DNA from: Mesorhizobium sp. B2-3-4
Lineage (GTDB): Bacteria; Pseudomonadota; Alphaproteobacteria; Rhizobiales; Rhizobiaceae
Assembly: GCF_006442315.1 (NCBI RefSeq)
Contig: NZ_VFVY01000005.1
Span: 62,001 to 126,000 of the forward strand
DNA length: 64,000 bases
Reading direction: 5' to 3'
The notes below the pieces were generated by a model, which made no database searches, was not told the DNA's origin, and saw only the letters and a list, made by a program, of their open reading frames with translations. Shown here piece by piece: positions 1 through 8,394 of the stretch; position 1 is the stretch's first letter, and every line of letters starts with the position of its first letter. Position numbers and translations under genes: made by a program.

Positions 1-377
1 GGCGGCTGATGATCGCGCAGAAATCGGGCCGCATCATCAACATCTCCTCGCAGGCCGGCACGGTGACGCTGAAGGGCGAGGCGATCTATTGCATGACCAA
101 GGCGGCGATCAACCATCTGACGCGCTGCCTGGCGGCGGAATGGGCGCAGCACAAGATCGCCGTCAACAGCGTGGCGCCGACCTTCATCTGGACCGACGGC
201 ACGCGGCCGTCACTGGCCGAACCGGATTTCCACGCCCATGTGCTGGGCCACATCCCGCTCGGCCGCATCGGCGATCCGATCGACGTGGCGGGCACCGTGG
301 TGTTCCTCGCCTCGCCGGCGGCGTCGCTGATCACCGGCGCCAACATAATGGTCGATGGCGGTTGGTCGGTGGCGTAG
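1..377 (+). CDS. SDR-family oxidoreductase, C-terminal part (5' end outside window)
   Basis: The frame is open from base 3 to the TAG at 375-377, so the gene begins before the window. The visible 124 residues are the C-terminal half of a classical short-chain dehydrogenase. They include a conserved serine-rich strand (INISS), the catalytic Tyr-x3-Lys pair in YCMTKAA, the NSVAPTFIWT stretch after the active site, and the family-typical end VFLASPAAS..ITGANIMVDGGW. These proteins use NAD(P)H to oxidise or reduce alcohols, sugars or acyl groups; the substrate cannot be told from this half. The gene converges with the alpha/beta hydrolase 12 bases downstream. Family assignment is firm, function is open. 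Confidence 0.9.
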   Translation, partial: RLMIAQKSGRIINISSQAGTVTLKGEAIYCMTKAAINHLTRCLAAEWAQHKIAVNSVAPTFIWTDGTRPSLAEPDFHAHVLGHIPLGRIGDPIDVAGTVVFLASPAASLITGANIMVDGGWSVA

Positions 378-389
378 CTTCCCGGCGTC

Positions 390-1208
390 CTAGCCCTTGT
401 CGACACTTTCCAGGAAGCGAACGAAGATCGGGTTGAAGCGATCGGGCGAATCCCAGAACGGCGCATGGCCCGATTTGTCGAGCAGATGCGCCTTGCCTTC
501 CCACAGGTTGGAGAACTTCACGGCCGAGACGAAGTCCGTATTGACGAACGGCTCGTCGATGCCGTTGAGGACGGCGATCGTCGGCGTCTTGCCGGCGACG
601 ATCTCGCGCTGGTTGCGGCCGGTGCCGGCGGCGAATTTCTCGAACATCAGGCGCCGCGCACGGCCGTCGGTGCGCGCCACTGTATCGAGGAGGAACGGCT
701 CGAACGGCTCGCCGCAGGTGCTGCGCGCATAGGCCTCGACATCGACGGCGGTAAAGCTCTCCTGCCCGGCCAGGTGCATATGCGGGCTGGGCTTGAAGCC
801 GTTGCCGACCTCTTCCGGTGCTACGGGCGGGGTGCCCGTGATCATCAGCCCGAGCAGGCCGGGATAGCGGTCGATCATCTCCAGCCCGATATGGCCGCCG
901 AGCGACCAGCCGAAGACGACGGCCTTGCCGACGCCGAGCAGGCCGAGCACTTCGGTCATCGCGTCGGCATAGCCTTCCATGCTGTAGGAGCGGTCGGGAT
1001 CGACGGCGTCGCCGGACGCGCCGTGGCCAGGAAGGTCGGGGGCGATCATGTGGTAGCGCTCGCCGAGCGGGCTCTCGAGCTGGTTGCGGAACACGGCGCC
1101 GGAAGACGAATTGCCGTGGATCAGCAGCACGGCGGTGCCTTTGCCGCCGCTCTCGCGAACGGCGATCCTGCCGTGGCTGGTTTCAAGGGTCTTCTGCGAG
1201 GTCGTCAT
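390..1208 (-). CDS. alpha/beta hydrolase
   Basis: The 272-residue protein has an alpha/beta hydrolase fold. HGNSSSG near residue 33 supplies the oxyanion region, GWSLGG holds the nucleophilic serine, and the C-terminal HAPFWDSP holds the catalytic histidine. The start at 1208 (MTTSQKTLE) was chosen because homologous sequence begins there and a purine-rich stretch (cggagcgg) lies just upstream; the frame stays open to 1337 but that extension is not family-like. It is transcribed divergently from the ABC importer operon starting at 1400, so it may act on the same substrate class, but that is inference. Esterase, lactonase and haloperoxidase-type activities are all possible. Confidence 0.85.
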   Translation of the reverse strand: MTTSQKTLETSHGRIAVRESGGKGTAVLLIHGNSSSGAVFRNQLESPLGERYHMIAPDLPGHGASGDAVDPDRSYSMEGYADAMTEVLGLLGVGKAVVFGWSLGGHIGLEMIDRYPGLLGLMITGTPPVAPEEVGNGFKPSPHMHLAGQESFTAVDVEAYARSTCGEPFEPFLLDTVARTDGRARRLMFEKFAAGTGRNQREIVAGKTPTIAVLNGIDEPFVNTDFVSAVKFSNLWEGKAHLLDKSGHAPFWDSPDRFNPIFVRFLESVDKG

Positions 1209-1309
1209 GGGTCCGCTCCGTCTGGAATTGCCTTGTTTTCGTGCAGGTGCGCAGCAAAGCGCCACGGCTTCTATACCTTTGCGGGAACCATCTTCCCGGT
1301 CAGGTTGCA

Positions 1310-1327
1310 TTGAAAAATCCTTTTCAA
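1310..1327. promoter_or_regulatory. perfect inverted repeat in divergent promoter region
   Basis: TTGAAAA at 1310-1316 and TTTTCAA at 1321-1327 form a perfect 7+7 inverted repeat with a 4-base spacer. It lies between the divergent hydrolase and the Liv-type operon, about 75 bases before the solute-binding protein start. The size and symmetry fit a dimeric repressor site. The bound protein is unknown; the RpiR regulator at 7395-8306 is one candidate because its gene lies at the far end of the same cluster. Confidence 0.35.
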
Positions 1328-1399
1328 ATAAGAACAATTATGCGTAGATTGTCAATTATCCAACTCCCGATGAACGGGAGGAAAACAGGGAACGGCACG

Positions 1400-2653
1400 A
1401 TGAAATCCAAATCCGCAGGCAACAGAATCCGCCATATGCTGATGAGCACCGCGATGATCGCGGCATTCGCCACGGCCAGCGCCCCCGCCTTCGCCGATGT
1501 CGTCAAGATCGGCCTGCTCGCGCCGATCACCGGTCCCGCCGCGGCCGACGGCCAGGAGTTCCAGCGCGGCGTACAGATGGCGATCGACGAGGCGAACGCC
1601 GCCGGCGGCGTTGCCGGCAACACGTTCGAACTGGTTGTCGGCGACGTCAAGGATCAGTCCGCCGGCAATGTCACCAGCGCGGTCGAGCGCCTGCTCGGCG
1701 ATCCCGGCGTCCAGTTCATGCTGACCGGCTACGCCAGCCTGACCAATTTCGAGATCGACAACATGGCCGAGGCCGAGATGCCCTACATGCTGGCGGCGAC
1801 CTCGCAGCAGACCAAGGACATCATCGCGCCGAACCCCGACAAATATATGTGCTGCTGGTCGCTGACGCCGTCCTTCGACGCCTACAATACCGACGTCACC
1901 CTGTTCGTCGAGAAGCTCGCCGCCGACGGCAAGATCACCTTGCCGACCAAGAAGGTCGCCATCATCTCCTCCGACAATGCCTATTCGAAGACGATCTCCG
2001 AAGGCATGAAGAAGACCTTCAAGGAAAAGGGCTGGACCATCACCGTCGACGAGATCGTGCCGTTCGGCGAAGTGACCGACTGGCGTTCGATCCTGGCCAA
2101 GGTGCGCGAGAACGTGCCGGACGTGGTGATCAACACCGACTATCTGCCCGGCAATTCGGCGTCGTTCCTCAACCAGTTCCTCGAGCAGCCGACGAAGAGC
2201 CTGGTCTTCCTGCAATATGCGCCGAGCGTACCCGAATTCGTCGAACTGACCGGCAAGAAGTCGAACGGCGTCATCTACAACCTCCTCGGCGGCGCGCTGA
2301 CGACGCCGAAGAACCCGCGCGCCGACGAGGTGGCGGCCAAGTTCAAGGCGAAATACGGCGTGGAGAGCGGCACCTATGGTGTCGGCCTCTATGAAATGAC
2401 CAATGTCTATTTCGACGCGGTCAAGAAGGTCGGCGGCGCATCGGACCATGCCGCGATCATGAAGGCGCTGTCGGAGACCGACAAGCAGGTCGCCGAAGGC
2501 CGGCTGAAATTCGACCCTGCCACGCATCTTGCAACGCAGGGCGACGACTACATTCCGATCACCTTCTTCCAGATCTGGGACGGCCAGCGCACGCTGATCT
2601 CGCCGGAGAAATACGCCACCGGCGCCTTCAAGCCGCAGCCCTGGATGCAGTGA
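1400..2653 (+). CDS. ABC transporter substrate-binding protein (branched-chain amino acid/amide type)
   Basis: The 417-residue protein starts with a Sec signal peptide: basic MKSKSAGNRIR, a hydrophobic stretch, then a cleavage site near APAFA-D. The mature part begins VVKIGLLAPITGPAAADGQEF, typical of the LivJ/AmiC Leu/Ile/Val-binding family (type I periplasmic binding fold). It captures a ligand in the periplasm and delivers it to the permeases encoded downstream. ATG 1400 is preferred because the signal peptide begins there and purine-rich gggagg/aggga sequences precede it; a more upstream start would add a non-signal N-terminus. First gene of a five-gene ABC operon, with only 3 bases before the next gene. 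Liv-type binding proteins take amino acids, urea, amides or aromatic acids, so the ligand is not known. Confidence 0.93.
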   Translation: MKSKSAGNRIRHMLMSTAMIAAFATASAPAFADVVKIGLLAPITGPAAADGQEFQRGVQMAIDEANAAGGVAGNTFELVVGDVKDQSAGNVTSAVERLLGDPGVQFMLTGYASLTNFEIDNMAEAEMPYMLAATSQQTKDIIAPNPDKYMCCWSLTPSFDAYNTDVTLFVEKLAADGKITLPTKKVAIISSDNAYSKTISEGMKKTFKEKGWTITVDEIVPFGEVTDWRSILAKVRENVPDVVINTDYLPGNSASFLNQFLEQPTKSLVFLQYAPSVPEFVELTGKKSNGVIYNLLGGALTTPKNPRADEVAAKFKAKYGVESGTYGVGLYEMTNVYFDAVKKVGGASDHAAIMKALSETDKQVAEGRLKFDPATHLATQGDDYIPITFFQIWDGQRTLISPEKYATGAFKPQPWMQ

Positions 2654-2656
2654 GGA

Positions 2657-3394
2657 ATGGCACTGCTTGAACTGGACGACGTGTCGAAGGCCTTCGGTTC
2701 GCTGAAGGCCGTCGACGGCGTGTCGTTCAAGGTCGAGGCCGGCGAGATTTTCGGCATCGCCGGCCCCAACGGCAGCGGCAAGAGCACGCTGTTCAACATC
2801 ATCACCGGCATCCCGTTCGGGCCGGACAGGGGCCACATCCGCTTTGACGGAACCGCGATCAACGGCAAATCCGGACATGCCATCGCGCGCCTTGGCCTTG
2901 CCCGCACCTTTCAGCGCGAGACCAGCTTCGACGGGCTGACCGTGTTCGAGAACGCGCTGATCGGCGCCAGTTACGGCAAGCAGGAAAAGGCGGCGGCAGC
3001 GGCTCGGGACGCGGCGGCCGAGGCGTTGGAGTTCGTCGGGCTGGGCAGTGGCTCCTTCGGGCGGCTGGCGGGCGAGCTTTCCGTTTTCGAACGCAAATGC
3101 CTGATGCTTGCGACCGCGATCGCCATGCGGCCGCGCATGCTCCTGCTCGACGAACCGGCATCGAGCCTGACCAAGCCCGAGATCGAGACGTCGATCGGGC
3201 TGATCCGCCGCACCGCCGAACGCGGCATCACCATCCTCCTGATCGAGCATGTGCTGACTTTCCTGATGAGCCTGTCGCAGCATCTTTTGGTGCTCAACAA
3301 TGGCCGCGTGCTGGCCGCCGGCAAGCCGGCTGATGTGATTGCCGACCCGCGCGTCATCGAAGCCTATCTCGGAACAAGGAGGGCGGTGGCGTGA
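2657..3394 (+). CDS. livG: Liv-type ABC transporter ATP-binding protein with eroded signature motif
   Basis: ATPase of 245 residues powering the importer. Visible motifs are the Walker A GPNGSGKST near residue 34, a Q-loop in RTFQRETSF, Walker B MLLLDEP and the switch histidine in LLIEHVL. The ABC signature, normally LSGGQ or LPYGxQ in LivG proteins, reads LSVFERK here, so the glycine that contacts the partner's ATP is missing while the serine remains. The length matches the family (about 250). It follows the binding-protein gene by 3 bases and overlaps livF by 4 bases (GTGA). Assignment to the LivG group rests on position and on the RTFQ region; the ligand is unknown. Confidence 0.9.
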   Translation: MALLELDDVSKAFGSLKAVDGVSFKVEAGEIFGIAGPNGSGKSTLFNIITGIPFGPDRGHIRFDGTAINGKSGHAIARLGLARTFQRETSFDGLTVFENALIGASYGKQEKAAAAARDAAAEALEFVGLGSGSFGRLAGELSVFERKCLMLATAIAMRPRMLLLDEPASSLTKPEIETSIGLIRRTAERGITILLIEHVLTFLMSLSQHLLVLNNGRVLAAGKPADVIADPRVIEAYLGTRRAVA

Positions 3395-4104
3395 ATCCCA
3401 TCCTCACCGTCGAAAGCGTCACCGCCGGCTATGGCCGCGTCACAGTGCTGCATGACATTTCGCTGGAAGCAGGCCGCTTCGGCAATGTCGGCCTGTTCGG
3501 GCCGAACGGCCACGGCAAGACGACGCTGCTGCGGGCGATCTCGGGACTGCTGAAGCCCAAGAGCGGCCGCATCCTGTTCGACGGACAGGATGTTGCCGGC
3601 TTGAGCGCCCGCGCCATCGTCGGCACCGGCCTGATCCATGTGCCGCAGGGCAACCGGCTGTTTCCCGATCTCTCCATCGCCGACTGCATGGCGCTTGGCG
3701 CCTATTCATCGCGCGCCCGCCCGCACGAGGCCGAGAACCGCGAGAAGGTGATCAAGCTGTTCCCGAAACTGGCCGAACGCTGGCGCCAGCGGGTGCGCAC
3801 GCTGTCGGGCGGCGAGCGCCAGATGGTATCGATCGGCACGGCGCTGATGAGCCATCCGCGCCTGCTGATCCTCGACGAGCCGACGCTTGGGCTGGCGCCC
3901 AAGATCAAGGACGAGCTCTGCGCTTCCGTCATGGACATTTCGCGCGGCGGCGTGCCGCTCATCGTCGTCGAGCAGGACATCGAGTTCCTGCTGGAACTGA
4001 CCCAGCAACTCTACCTCGTCAATCACGGCGCGGTGGCGACCGAGATCAAGCCGGGCGAAAGCCTCGACCATGGCGAGATCATGTCGATGTATTTCGGCCA
4101 TTAG
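3391..4104 (+). CDS. livF: Liv-type ABC transporter ATP-binding protein
   Basis: Second ATPase of the importer, 237 residues. It shows Walker A GPNGHGKTT near residue 37, an intact signature LSGGERQ, Walker B LLILDEPTLGLAP and a switch histidine replaced in context by VEQD (glutamine, as is usual in LivF). The start is GTG at 3391, overlapping the TGA of the preceding gene in GTGA, with a strong ribosome site aaggaggg at 3376-3383 inside the upstream gene. Such overlap implies translational coupling and equal amounts of both ATPases. In this pair LivF carries the canonical signature while LivG does not, so the two ATP sites are probably unequal. Confidence 0.93.
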   Translation: MNPILTVESVTAGYGRVTVLHDISLEAGRFGNVGLFGPNGHGKTTLLRAISGLLKPKSGRILFDGQDVAGLSARAIVGTGLIHVPQGNRLFPDLSIADCMALGAYSSRARPHEAENREKVIKLFPKLAERWRQRVRTLSGGERQMVSIGTALMSHPRLLILDEPTLGLAPKIKDELCASVMDISRGGVPLIVVEQDIEFLLELTQQLYLVNHGAVATEIKPGESLDHGEIMSMYFGH

Positions 4105-4114
4105 GAATCAGGAC

Positions 4115-4990
4115 ATGAGCGCATTGGCGGAAATCCTGTTCGGCGGCCTGTTCCAGGGTTCGCTCTACGCCATGATGGCGGTCGGGCTGGCACTGGTCTG
4201 GACGACGATCGGCGTGTTCAACTTCAGTCATGGCGTGTTCATGATGCTGGGCGCCTATGTCGCCTGGCAACTGGTCGAACTCGGCCTGCCGGCGGCAGTG
4301 GCCTTCCCGGTCGCCGTCGTCGTGATGGCCGGTGTCGGCTGGATATTGCAGGCAAGCGTCGTGCGGCCGCTGATCGGCCGCCCCAACATCGTGCTGGTCG
4401 TGGTCATCACCACACTGGCCGCCGGATCGCTGATCGAGAACGGCGCGCTGACCATCTGGGGGCCGCGCTCGAAGCAGATCCCCGCGCTGATCGACGGCAA
4501 CGCCACCATCGGCGGCGTCGGCGTTTCGCTGCACCAGATCGCCATCATCGTCATCACGCCGCTGATCCTGGCCGCACTGTGGATGTTCCTCAACCGCACG
4601 CGGCTTGGACTGGCGTTGCGCGCCGTGGCGCAGAACGAGGACGCCAGCCATCTGGTCGGCCTCAACGTCACGGCCCTCTATGGGCTCGCCTTCGCCATCG
4701 CCGCCTCGCTGGCAGGGCTCGCCGGCATCTTCATGGGCGGCTATCGCTTCATGTCGCCGGTGATGGGGTCGGACCCGCTGCTCAAGGCGCTGATCGTCGT
4801 CGTCTTCGGCGGCATATCGAGCATATCGGGACCGATCTTCGCCGCTTATCTGATCGGTTTCTTCGAGGCCGCCTGCAGTTATTATTTCGGCCTCTACTGG
4901 ACGCCGGCGTTGCTGTTCGGCGTGCTGATCCTGACCCTGATGGTGCGCCCCGAGGGCATTTTCGCCAGCCGCTCGCGAGGCCTCGCATGA
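4115..4990 (+). CDS. livH: Liv-type ABC transporter permease
   Basis: Inner-membrane permease of 291 residues with about eight hydrophobic segments, beginning MSALAEILFGGLFQGSLYAMM. The pattern GLALVWTTIGVFNFSHGVFMMLGAY and the late loop VVFGGISSISGPIFAA are characteristic of LivH. ATG 4115 is preceded by aggaatcagg; an upstream in-frame start would lie within livF. It follows livF by 10 bases and ends in an ATGA overlap with livM. It forms the membrane channel together with LivM. Confidence 0.93.
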   Translation: MSALAEILFGGLFQGSLYAMMAVGLALVWTTIGVFNFSHGVFMMLGAYVAWQLVELGLPAAVAFPVAVVVMAGVGWILQASVVRPLIGRPNIVLVVVITTLAAGSLIENGALTIWGPRSKQIPALIDGNATIGGVGVSLHQIAIIVITPLILAALWMFLNRTRLGLALRAVAQNEDASHLVGLNVTALYGLAFAIAASLAGLAGIFMGGYRFMSPVMGSDPLLKALIVVVFGGISSISGPIFAAYLIGFFEAACSYYFGLYWTPALLFGVLILTLMVRPEGIFASRSRGLA

Positions 4991-6021
4991 CCGACACGAC
5001 CTCGCCGATCACACAGGCCCATATGGCGACGGCAACCCCGGTTGCGCCCGGCCGAACGCCATGGAAACACGAGGCCGTCGGTTTCGTGCTCGGTTTCGCC
5101 GTGCTGGCGCTGCTGCCGCTGATCTTCGGCGACACCTACGCCCGCCACATACTGATCATGGCCTTCATCTATGCCATCGTGGCGTCGAACTGGGATCTCA
5201 GCCTCGGCTATGGCGGCGTCTTCAACTTCGGCCATCTGGCGCTGTTCGGCATCGGCGTCTACGCCTACAGCCTGCTGACCAAGCTGGCCGGTCTCGACCC
5301 GTGGATTGCGCTTTTGGCCAGCGGTGTCATCGCCACGCTTGCCGCGATCGTGGTGACCATCCCGATCCTGCGGCTCAAGGGCATCTACATCATCCTGGTC
5401 ACCTTCGGATTCGCGCAGCTGGTCATGCAGGTGATCCTCAGCCAGTCCGAGATCACCGGCGGCACGCAAGGCATCGTGCGCATCCCCGGCCTCTACTGGT
5501 TCGACCACAACATGGTCCGCGACGCCAAGTCAGCCTATTTCTACATCGCTTTGGCGCTGCTGGTGGCAAGCACTTTGTTCCTGCGGGTGTTCGTGCGCTC
5601 GCGCACCGGCGCCAGCATCGTGGCGTTGCGCGACAATGAGGAATACGCCATCAGCCGCGGCGTCTCGATCGTGCGCCAGCGCATGCTGACGCTTGCCGCG
5701 AGCGCGTTCTTCACCGGCATCGCCGGCGCCTTCTACGCCGCCTACCAGCGCAATGCCTCGATCGACGTGTTCGGCATGAGCCTGGCGACCATCATCCTGT
5801 CGATGGTTCTGTTGGGCGGCACCAGCACCATCTACGGCGCCATTGTCGCTTCCTTCGTGCTGACGATCTTCGCCGAGTGGATGGCCGATTTCGGAGCATG
5901 GCGGCCGATGATCACGGCAGTACTGATCATCGGCGTGATGCTCGCCTATCCGAGCGGGCTGGCCGGCATGATCAAGGCCGTATGGGGCGCTGTCGCCGGG
6001 CGGATCAAACGCCCGGCCTGA
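4987..6021 (+). CDS. livM: Liv-type ABC transporter permease
   Basis: Second permease subunit, 344 residues, with the LivM pattern NWDLSLGYGGVFNFGHLALFGIGVYAYSLL and the segment LRLKGIYIILVTFGFAQLVMQV. A hydrophilic N-terminal stretch of roughly 35 residues precedes the first membrane segment. ATG 4987 overlaps the livH stop in ATGA. The gene converges with the M20 amidohydrolase 15 bases downstream, which closes the transporter operon. No ATPase domain is fused, in keeping with two separate ATPase genes upstream. Confidence 0.93.
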   Translation: MTDTTSPITQAHMATATPVAPGRTPWKHEAVGFVLGFAVLALLPLIFGDTYARHILIMAFIYAIVASNWDLSLGYGGVFNFGHLALFGIGVYAYSLLTKLAGLDPWIALLASGVIATLAAIVVTIPILRLKGIYIILVTFGFAQLVMQVILSQSEITGGTQGIVRIPGLYWFDHNMVRDAKSAYFYIALALLVASTLFLRVFVRSRTGASIVALRDNEEYAISRGVSIVRQRMLTLAASAFFTGIAGAFYAAYQRNASIDVFGMSLATIILSMVLLGGTSTIYGAIVASFVLTIFAEWMADFGAWRPMITAVLIIGVMLAYPSGLAGMIKAVWGAVAGRIKRPA

Positions 6022-6036
6022 GCGCCTTCGAACGCC

Positions 6037-7353
6037 TCAGCGGATACCGCACCAGTCGATTACCGAGGCGGCGATGACCTTGGCGGTCTCGACCACCGAT
6101 TCCATCTCGACATATTCGTTGGCGCCATGGAAGCCGTCGCCCGATGGACCGAAGATGACGCCGTCGACACCGGCCCCGGCATAATGCGCGGCATCGCAGA
6201 CGGCGACGAAGCCGCTTGCCTTGGGCGCCTTGCCGATAGCGGCCTTGCGTTTCATCAGCGACGTTACCAGCGGATGGTCGACCGGCGTGTTCATGGGCGG
6301 AAAATGCAAGCCGCCGAGTTCCCACTGGATGGTCGGAGGGTTGTCGCGCAGCCAAGCGTCGGTCTGCGCGAAGTGATGGACGAAGGCCTCGAAGTCGCGG
6401 CGGTATTCGGCCGAGTTTTCGTCGGGCAGGAATTTCATGTCGAGATCGAGCACGGCGACGTCTGGGATGATGGCCGGATTGGTCATCACCGTCGGCAAGC
6501 CGTGCTCGCCAAGGCCCGTTCCGCCATGCATGACACCGATGTTGATCGTGTTCATGCCGACCGGCAGCAGCGGATGGGCCCTTGCCCGTGTCCGGTCGAG
6601 CTCGTACTGGCGCACGGCGGCAATGAACCGTGCCGCGATCTCGATCGCGTTGACGCCGGGCTTCAGCCGGTCCTTGTCATGCCGCTGCGGGTAGATTTCG
6701 TTGTAGCGCAGCGCCGAATGCGCGTTGCGGCCACGGATCGTCACCCGCGCCCATTCAAGCCCGCCCTCGACCGGCAGCACATCGCCCCAGGTCGGCTCGG
6801 CGACCAGCACCGCCTTGGCGAGCTTGCCTTTCCTGACCGCGTCCATGGCGCCGAAACCGCCGGCTTCCTCGTCGACGACGGAATGGATCGCCAGCCGGCC
6901 CTGCAGCGTGATGCCGGCCTTGCGGATGGCATGGGCGGCGGCGACACAGGCCGCGACACCGCCCTTCATGTCGACCGCCCCACGGCCATAGAGCCGGCCA
7001 TCGGTGACTTCGCCACCGAACGGATCGACGGACCAGTCTTTCATCTCACCGACTGGCACCACATCGATATGTCCGCACAGGATCAGGCTGCGGTCCTCAT
7101 CTCCAGCCCATTCGCCGGCCAGATTGGGCCGGCCGGGCAAGGCATCCCACTGCTCGGTGCGGAAGCCATCCTGCCTGAGGATCGGCTCGAGCAGCGCCTG
7201 GACATCCGCCTCGCGGTTGATGGCCGGATTGGCTTCGAATTTGGGATTGACCGAAGGGATGCGGACCATGTCGCGGACCAGCCCGATCAGCCACTCGCGG
7301 TCGGCCTCGATCTCAGCCTGCACGGCATCGATGACGGTCTTGGTGTCGGCCAT
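6037..7353 (-). CDS. M20-family metallo-amidohydrolase (ArgE/DapE-like)
   Basis: The 438-residue protein is an M20 peptidase/deacylase. Metal-binding and catalytic positions are visible: LCGHIDVVPVG (His ligand and catalytic Asp), GRGAVDMKGG (bridging Asp), VDEEAGG (catalytic Glu pair) and a late HYAG/FGP region. Family members use one or two zinc ions to remove N-acyl groups from amino acids or cut dipeptides in the cytoplasm. ATG 7353 has a good ribosome site, aggaagga. It lies 41 bases after the RpiR regulator on the same strand and probably shares its transcript. The neighbouring Liv-type importer suggests uptake then deacylation of an acylated amino acid, which is inference. Acetylornithine deacetylase and succinyl-diaminopimelate desuccinylase are the nearest named relatives. 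Confidence 0.88.
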   Translation of the reverse strand: MADTKTVIDAVQAEIEADREWLIGLVRDMVRIPSVNPKFEANPAINREADVQALLEPILRQDGFRTEQWDALPGRPNLAGEWAGDEDRSLILCGHIDVVPVGEMKDWSVDPFGGEVTDGRLYGRGAVDMKGGVAACVAAAHAIRKAGITLQGRLAIHSVVDEEAGGFGAMDAVRKGKLAKAVLVAEPTWGDVLPVEGGLEWARVTIRGRNAHSALRYNEIYPQRHDKDRLKPGVNAIEIAARFIAAVRQYELDRTRARAHPLLPVGMNTINIGVMHGGTGLGEHGLPTVMTNPAIIPDVAVLDLDMKFLPDENSAEYRRDFEAFVHHFAQTDAWLRDNPPTIQWELGGLHFPPMNTPVDHPLVTSLMKRKAAIGKAPKASGFVAVCDAAHYAGAGVDGVIFGPSGDGFHGANEYVEMESVVETAKVIAASVIDWCGIR

Positions 7354-7394
7354 GATTGTTCCTTCCTCGCATCGCCGCCCAGGGGGCTTCGACG

Positions 7395-8306
7395 CTATTT
7401 CCTGGGGGTTCTTGGTTTGGTGGTTTCGGTGTCGGACGGGGATAGCGCGGCATCGAGCGTGACGGCATTGGCGCTGCGGATCTTCTCGATGTCCTCGATG
7501 CGCTTGCGCACCCCGGCGCCATGGCCTTCCAACGCATGGGCGAACACGGTCTCCATCTGGGCCACGGCGGTCGCCAGCGTGTCGAAAGGCGAATTGGCGT
7601 CGATCGCCGCGACCATGGTCAGGTCGGCGATGTCTGATATCGGCGACAGCCACACATCGGTGAACAGCAGGACGGAGACGCCGCGTTCATGCGCCTGCTG
7701 CGCAAAGCTCACCACGTCCGACTGGTAGCGCCGGTAATCGAAGACGACGAGGAGATCGCGCTTGCCGAGGTCGATCAACAGGTCGAAATCGGCCGGGCTC
7801 AGCGAACCGATGTCGCGCACGCCGGAGCGGAACTGCAGGAGATAACCTGCAAGCATGGAGGCGATATGGCGGCTGAAACGGCCGCCGAGCAGCACGACCT
7901 GGCCCTTGGTCTCGAGCAACAGGTTGACCGCACGCGTATAGGCCTGCAGCGGCACCGCCGTGCGGGTACGCTCCAGACTGTCCGAGACTGAATGGAAGTA
8001 GGCAAGCGCGGTGCCTTCGCTGGAGCCGCCCGGACGCTTGGCTTCCATCATCAGGAGCGGCGAATGCAGCCGGGATTCCACTTCCGTCAACAACCGCGCC
8101 TGGAAGTCGGCAAAGCCGCCATAGCCGAGCTTGGTCATCAGCCGCGTCACGCTGGGGTCGCTGACGCCCGCGCGCCGCGCCAGCCGGGTCGCCGTTCCCA
8201 GGCCCGACATGGGATAATCGGCGAGCAGGACCTGAACGATCTTTTCTTCCGCCGACGTGAAAGCCAAGGTGGTGTTGGCCAGTTCTTCGCGGATCGACAT
8301 GGTCAT
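7395..8306 (-). CDS. RpiR/MurR-family transcriptional regulator
   Basis: The roughly 303-residue protein has an N-terminal HTH_6 domain (residues about 1-80, with ATRLARRAGVSDPSVTRLMTKLGYGGFADFQ) and a C-terminal SIS-like domain that normally binds a phosphosugar or related metabolite. The start is 8306 or, two codons later, 8300; a gcgagg ribosome site fits the second slightly better. It is the first gene of a two-gene unit with the M20 amidohydrolase and probably regulates it, and perhaps the convergent Liv operon. RpiR proteins act mostly as repressors, some as activators. Confidence 0.88.
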   Translation of the reverse strand: MTMSIREELANTTLAFTSAEEKIVQVLLADYPMSGLGTATRLARRAGVSDPSVTRLMTKLGYGGFADFQARLLTEVESRLHSPLLMMEAKRPGGSSEGTALAYFHSVSDSLERTRTAVPLQAYTRAVNLLLETKGQVVLLGGRFSRHIASMLAGYLLQFRSGVRDIGSLSPADFDLLIDLGKRDLLVVFDYRRYQSDVVSFAQQAHERGVSVLLFTDVWLSPISDIADLTMVAAIDANSPFDTLATAVAQMETVFAHALEGHGAGVRKRIEDIEKIRSANAVTLDAALSPSDTETTKPRTPRK

Positions 8307-8330
8307 CGCCTCTCGCTGCGGGGAGACGAT

Positions 8331-8378
8331 TATCTTACAATTTCATGCCTGATTGTCAAATTTGGAAAATATCTTACA
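8331..8378 (-). promoter_or_regulatory. putative promoter and repeated operator upstream of the RpiR gene
   Basis: On the minus strand TTGACA (complement of 8354-8359) and TAAGAT (complement of 8332-8337) are separated by 16 bases, a good sigma70-type pair leading into the RpiR gene. The 9-mer TATCTTACA occurs twice in direct orientation at 8331-8339 and 8370-8378, one copy over the -10 box and one upstream of the -35 box. This is a plausible autoregulatory arrangement. No experimental support is available from the sequence alone. Confidence 0.45.
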
Positions 8379-8394
8379 GAGCGGAATCGTCGAC

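Noticed and set aside
1347..1355. GATTGTCAA shared by the Liv and RpiR promoter regions as a common operator
   Set aside because: In both places its complement is a TTGACA -35 box, which explains the match without a shared regulator.
1352..3283. long open frames opposite to known genes, for example 1352-3283 (-), 6127-7728 (+), 8353-10110 (+), 10951-12906 (-)
   Set aside because: They lie antisense to genes with clear homology, lack domains, and are expected in GC-rich DNA.
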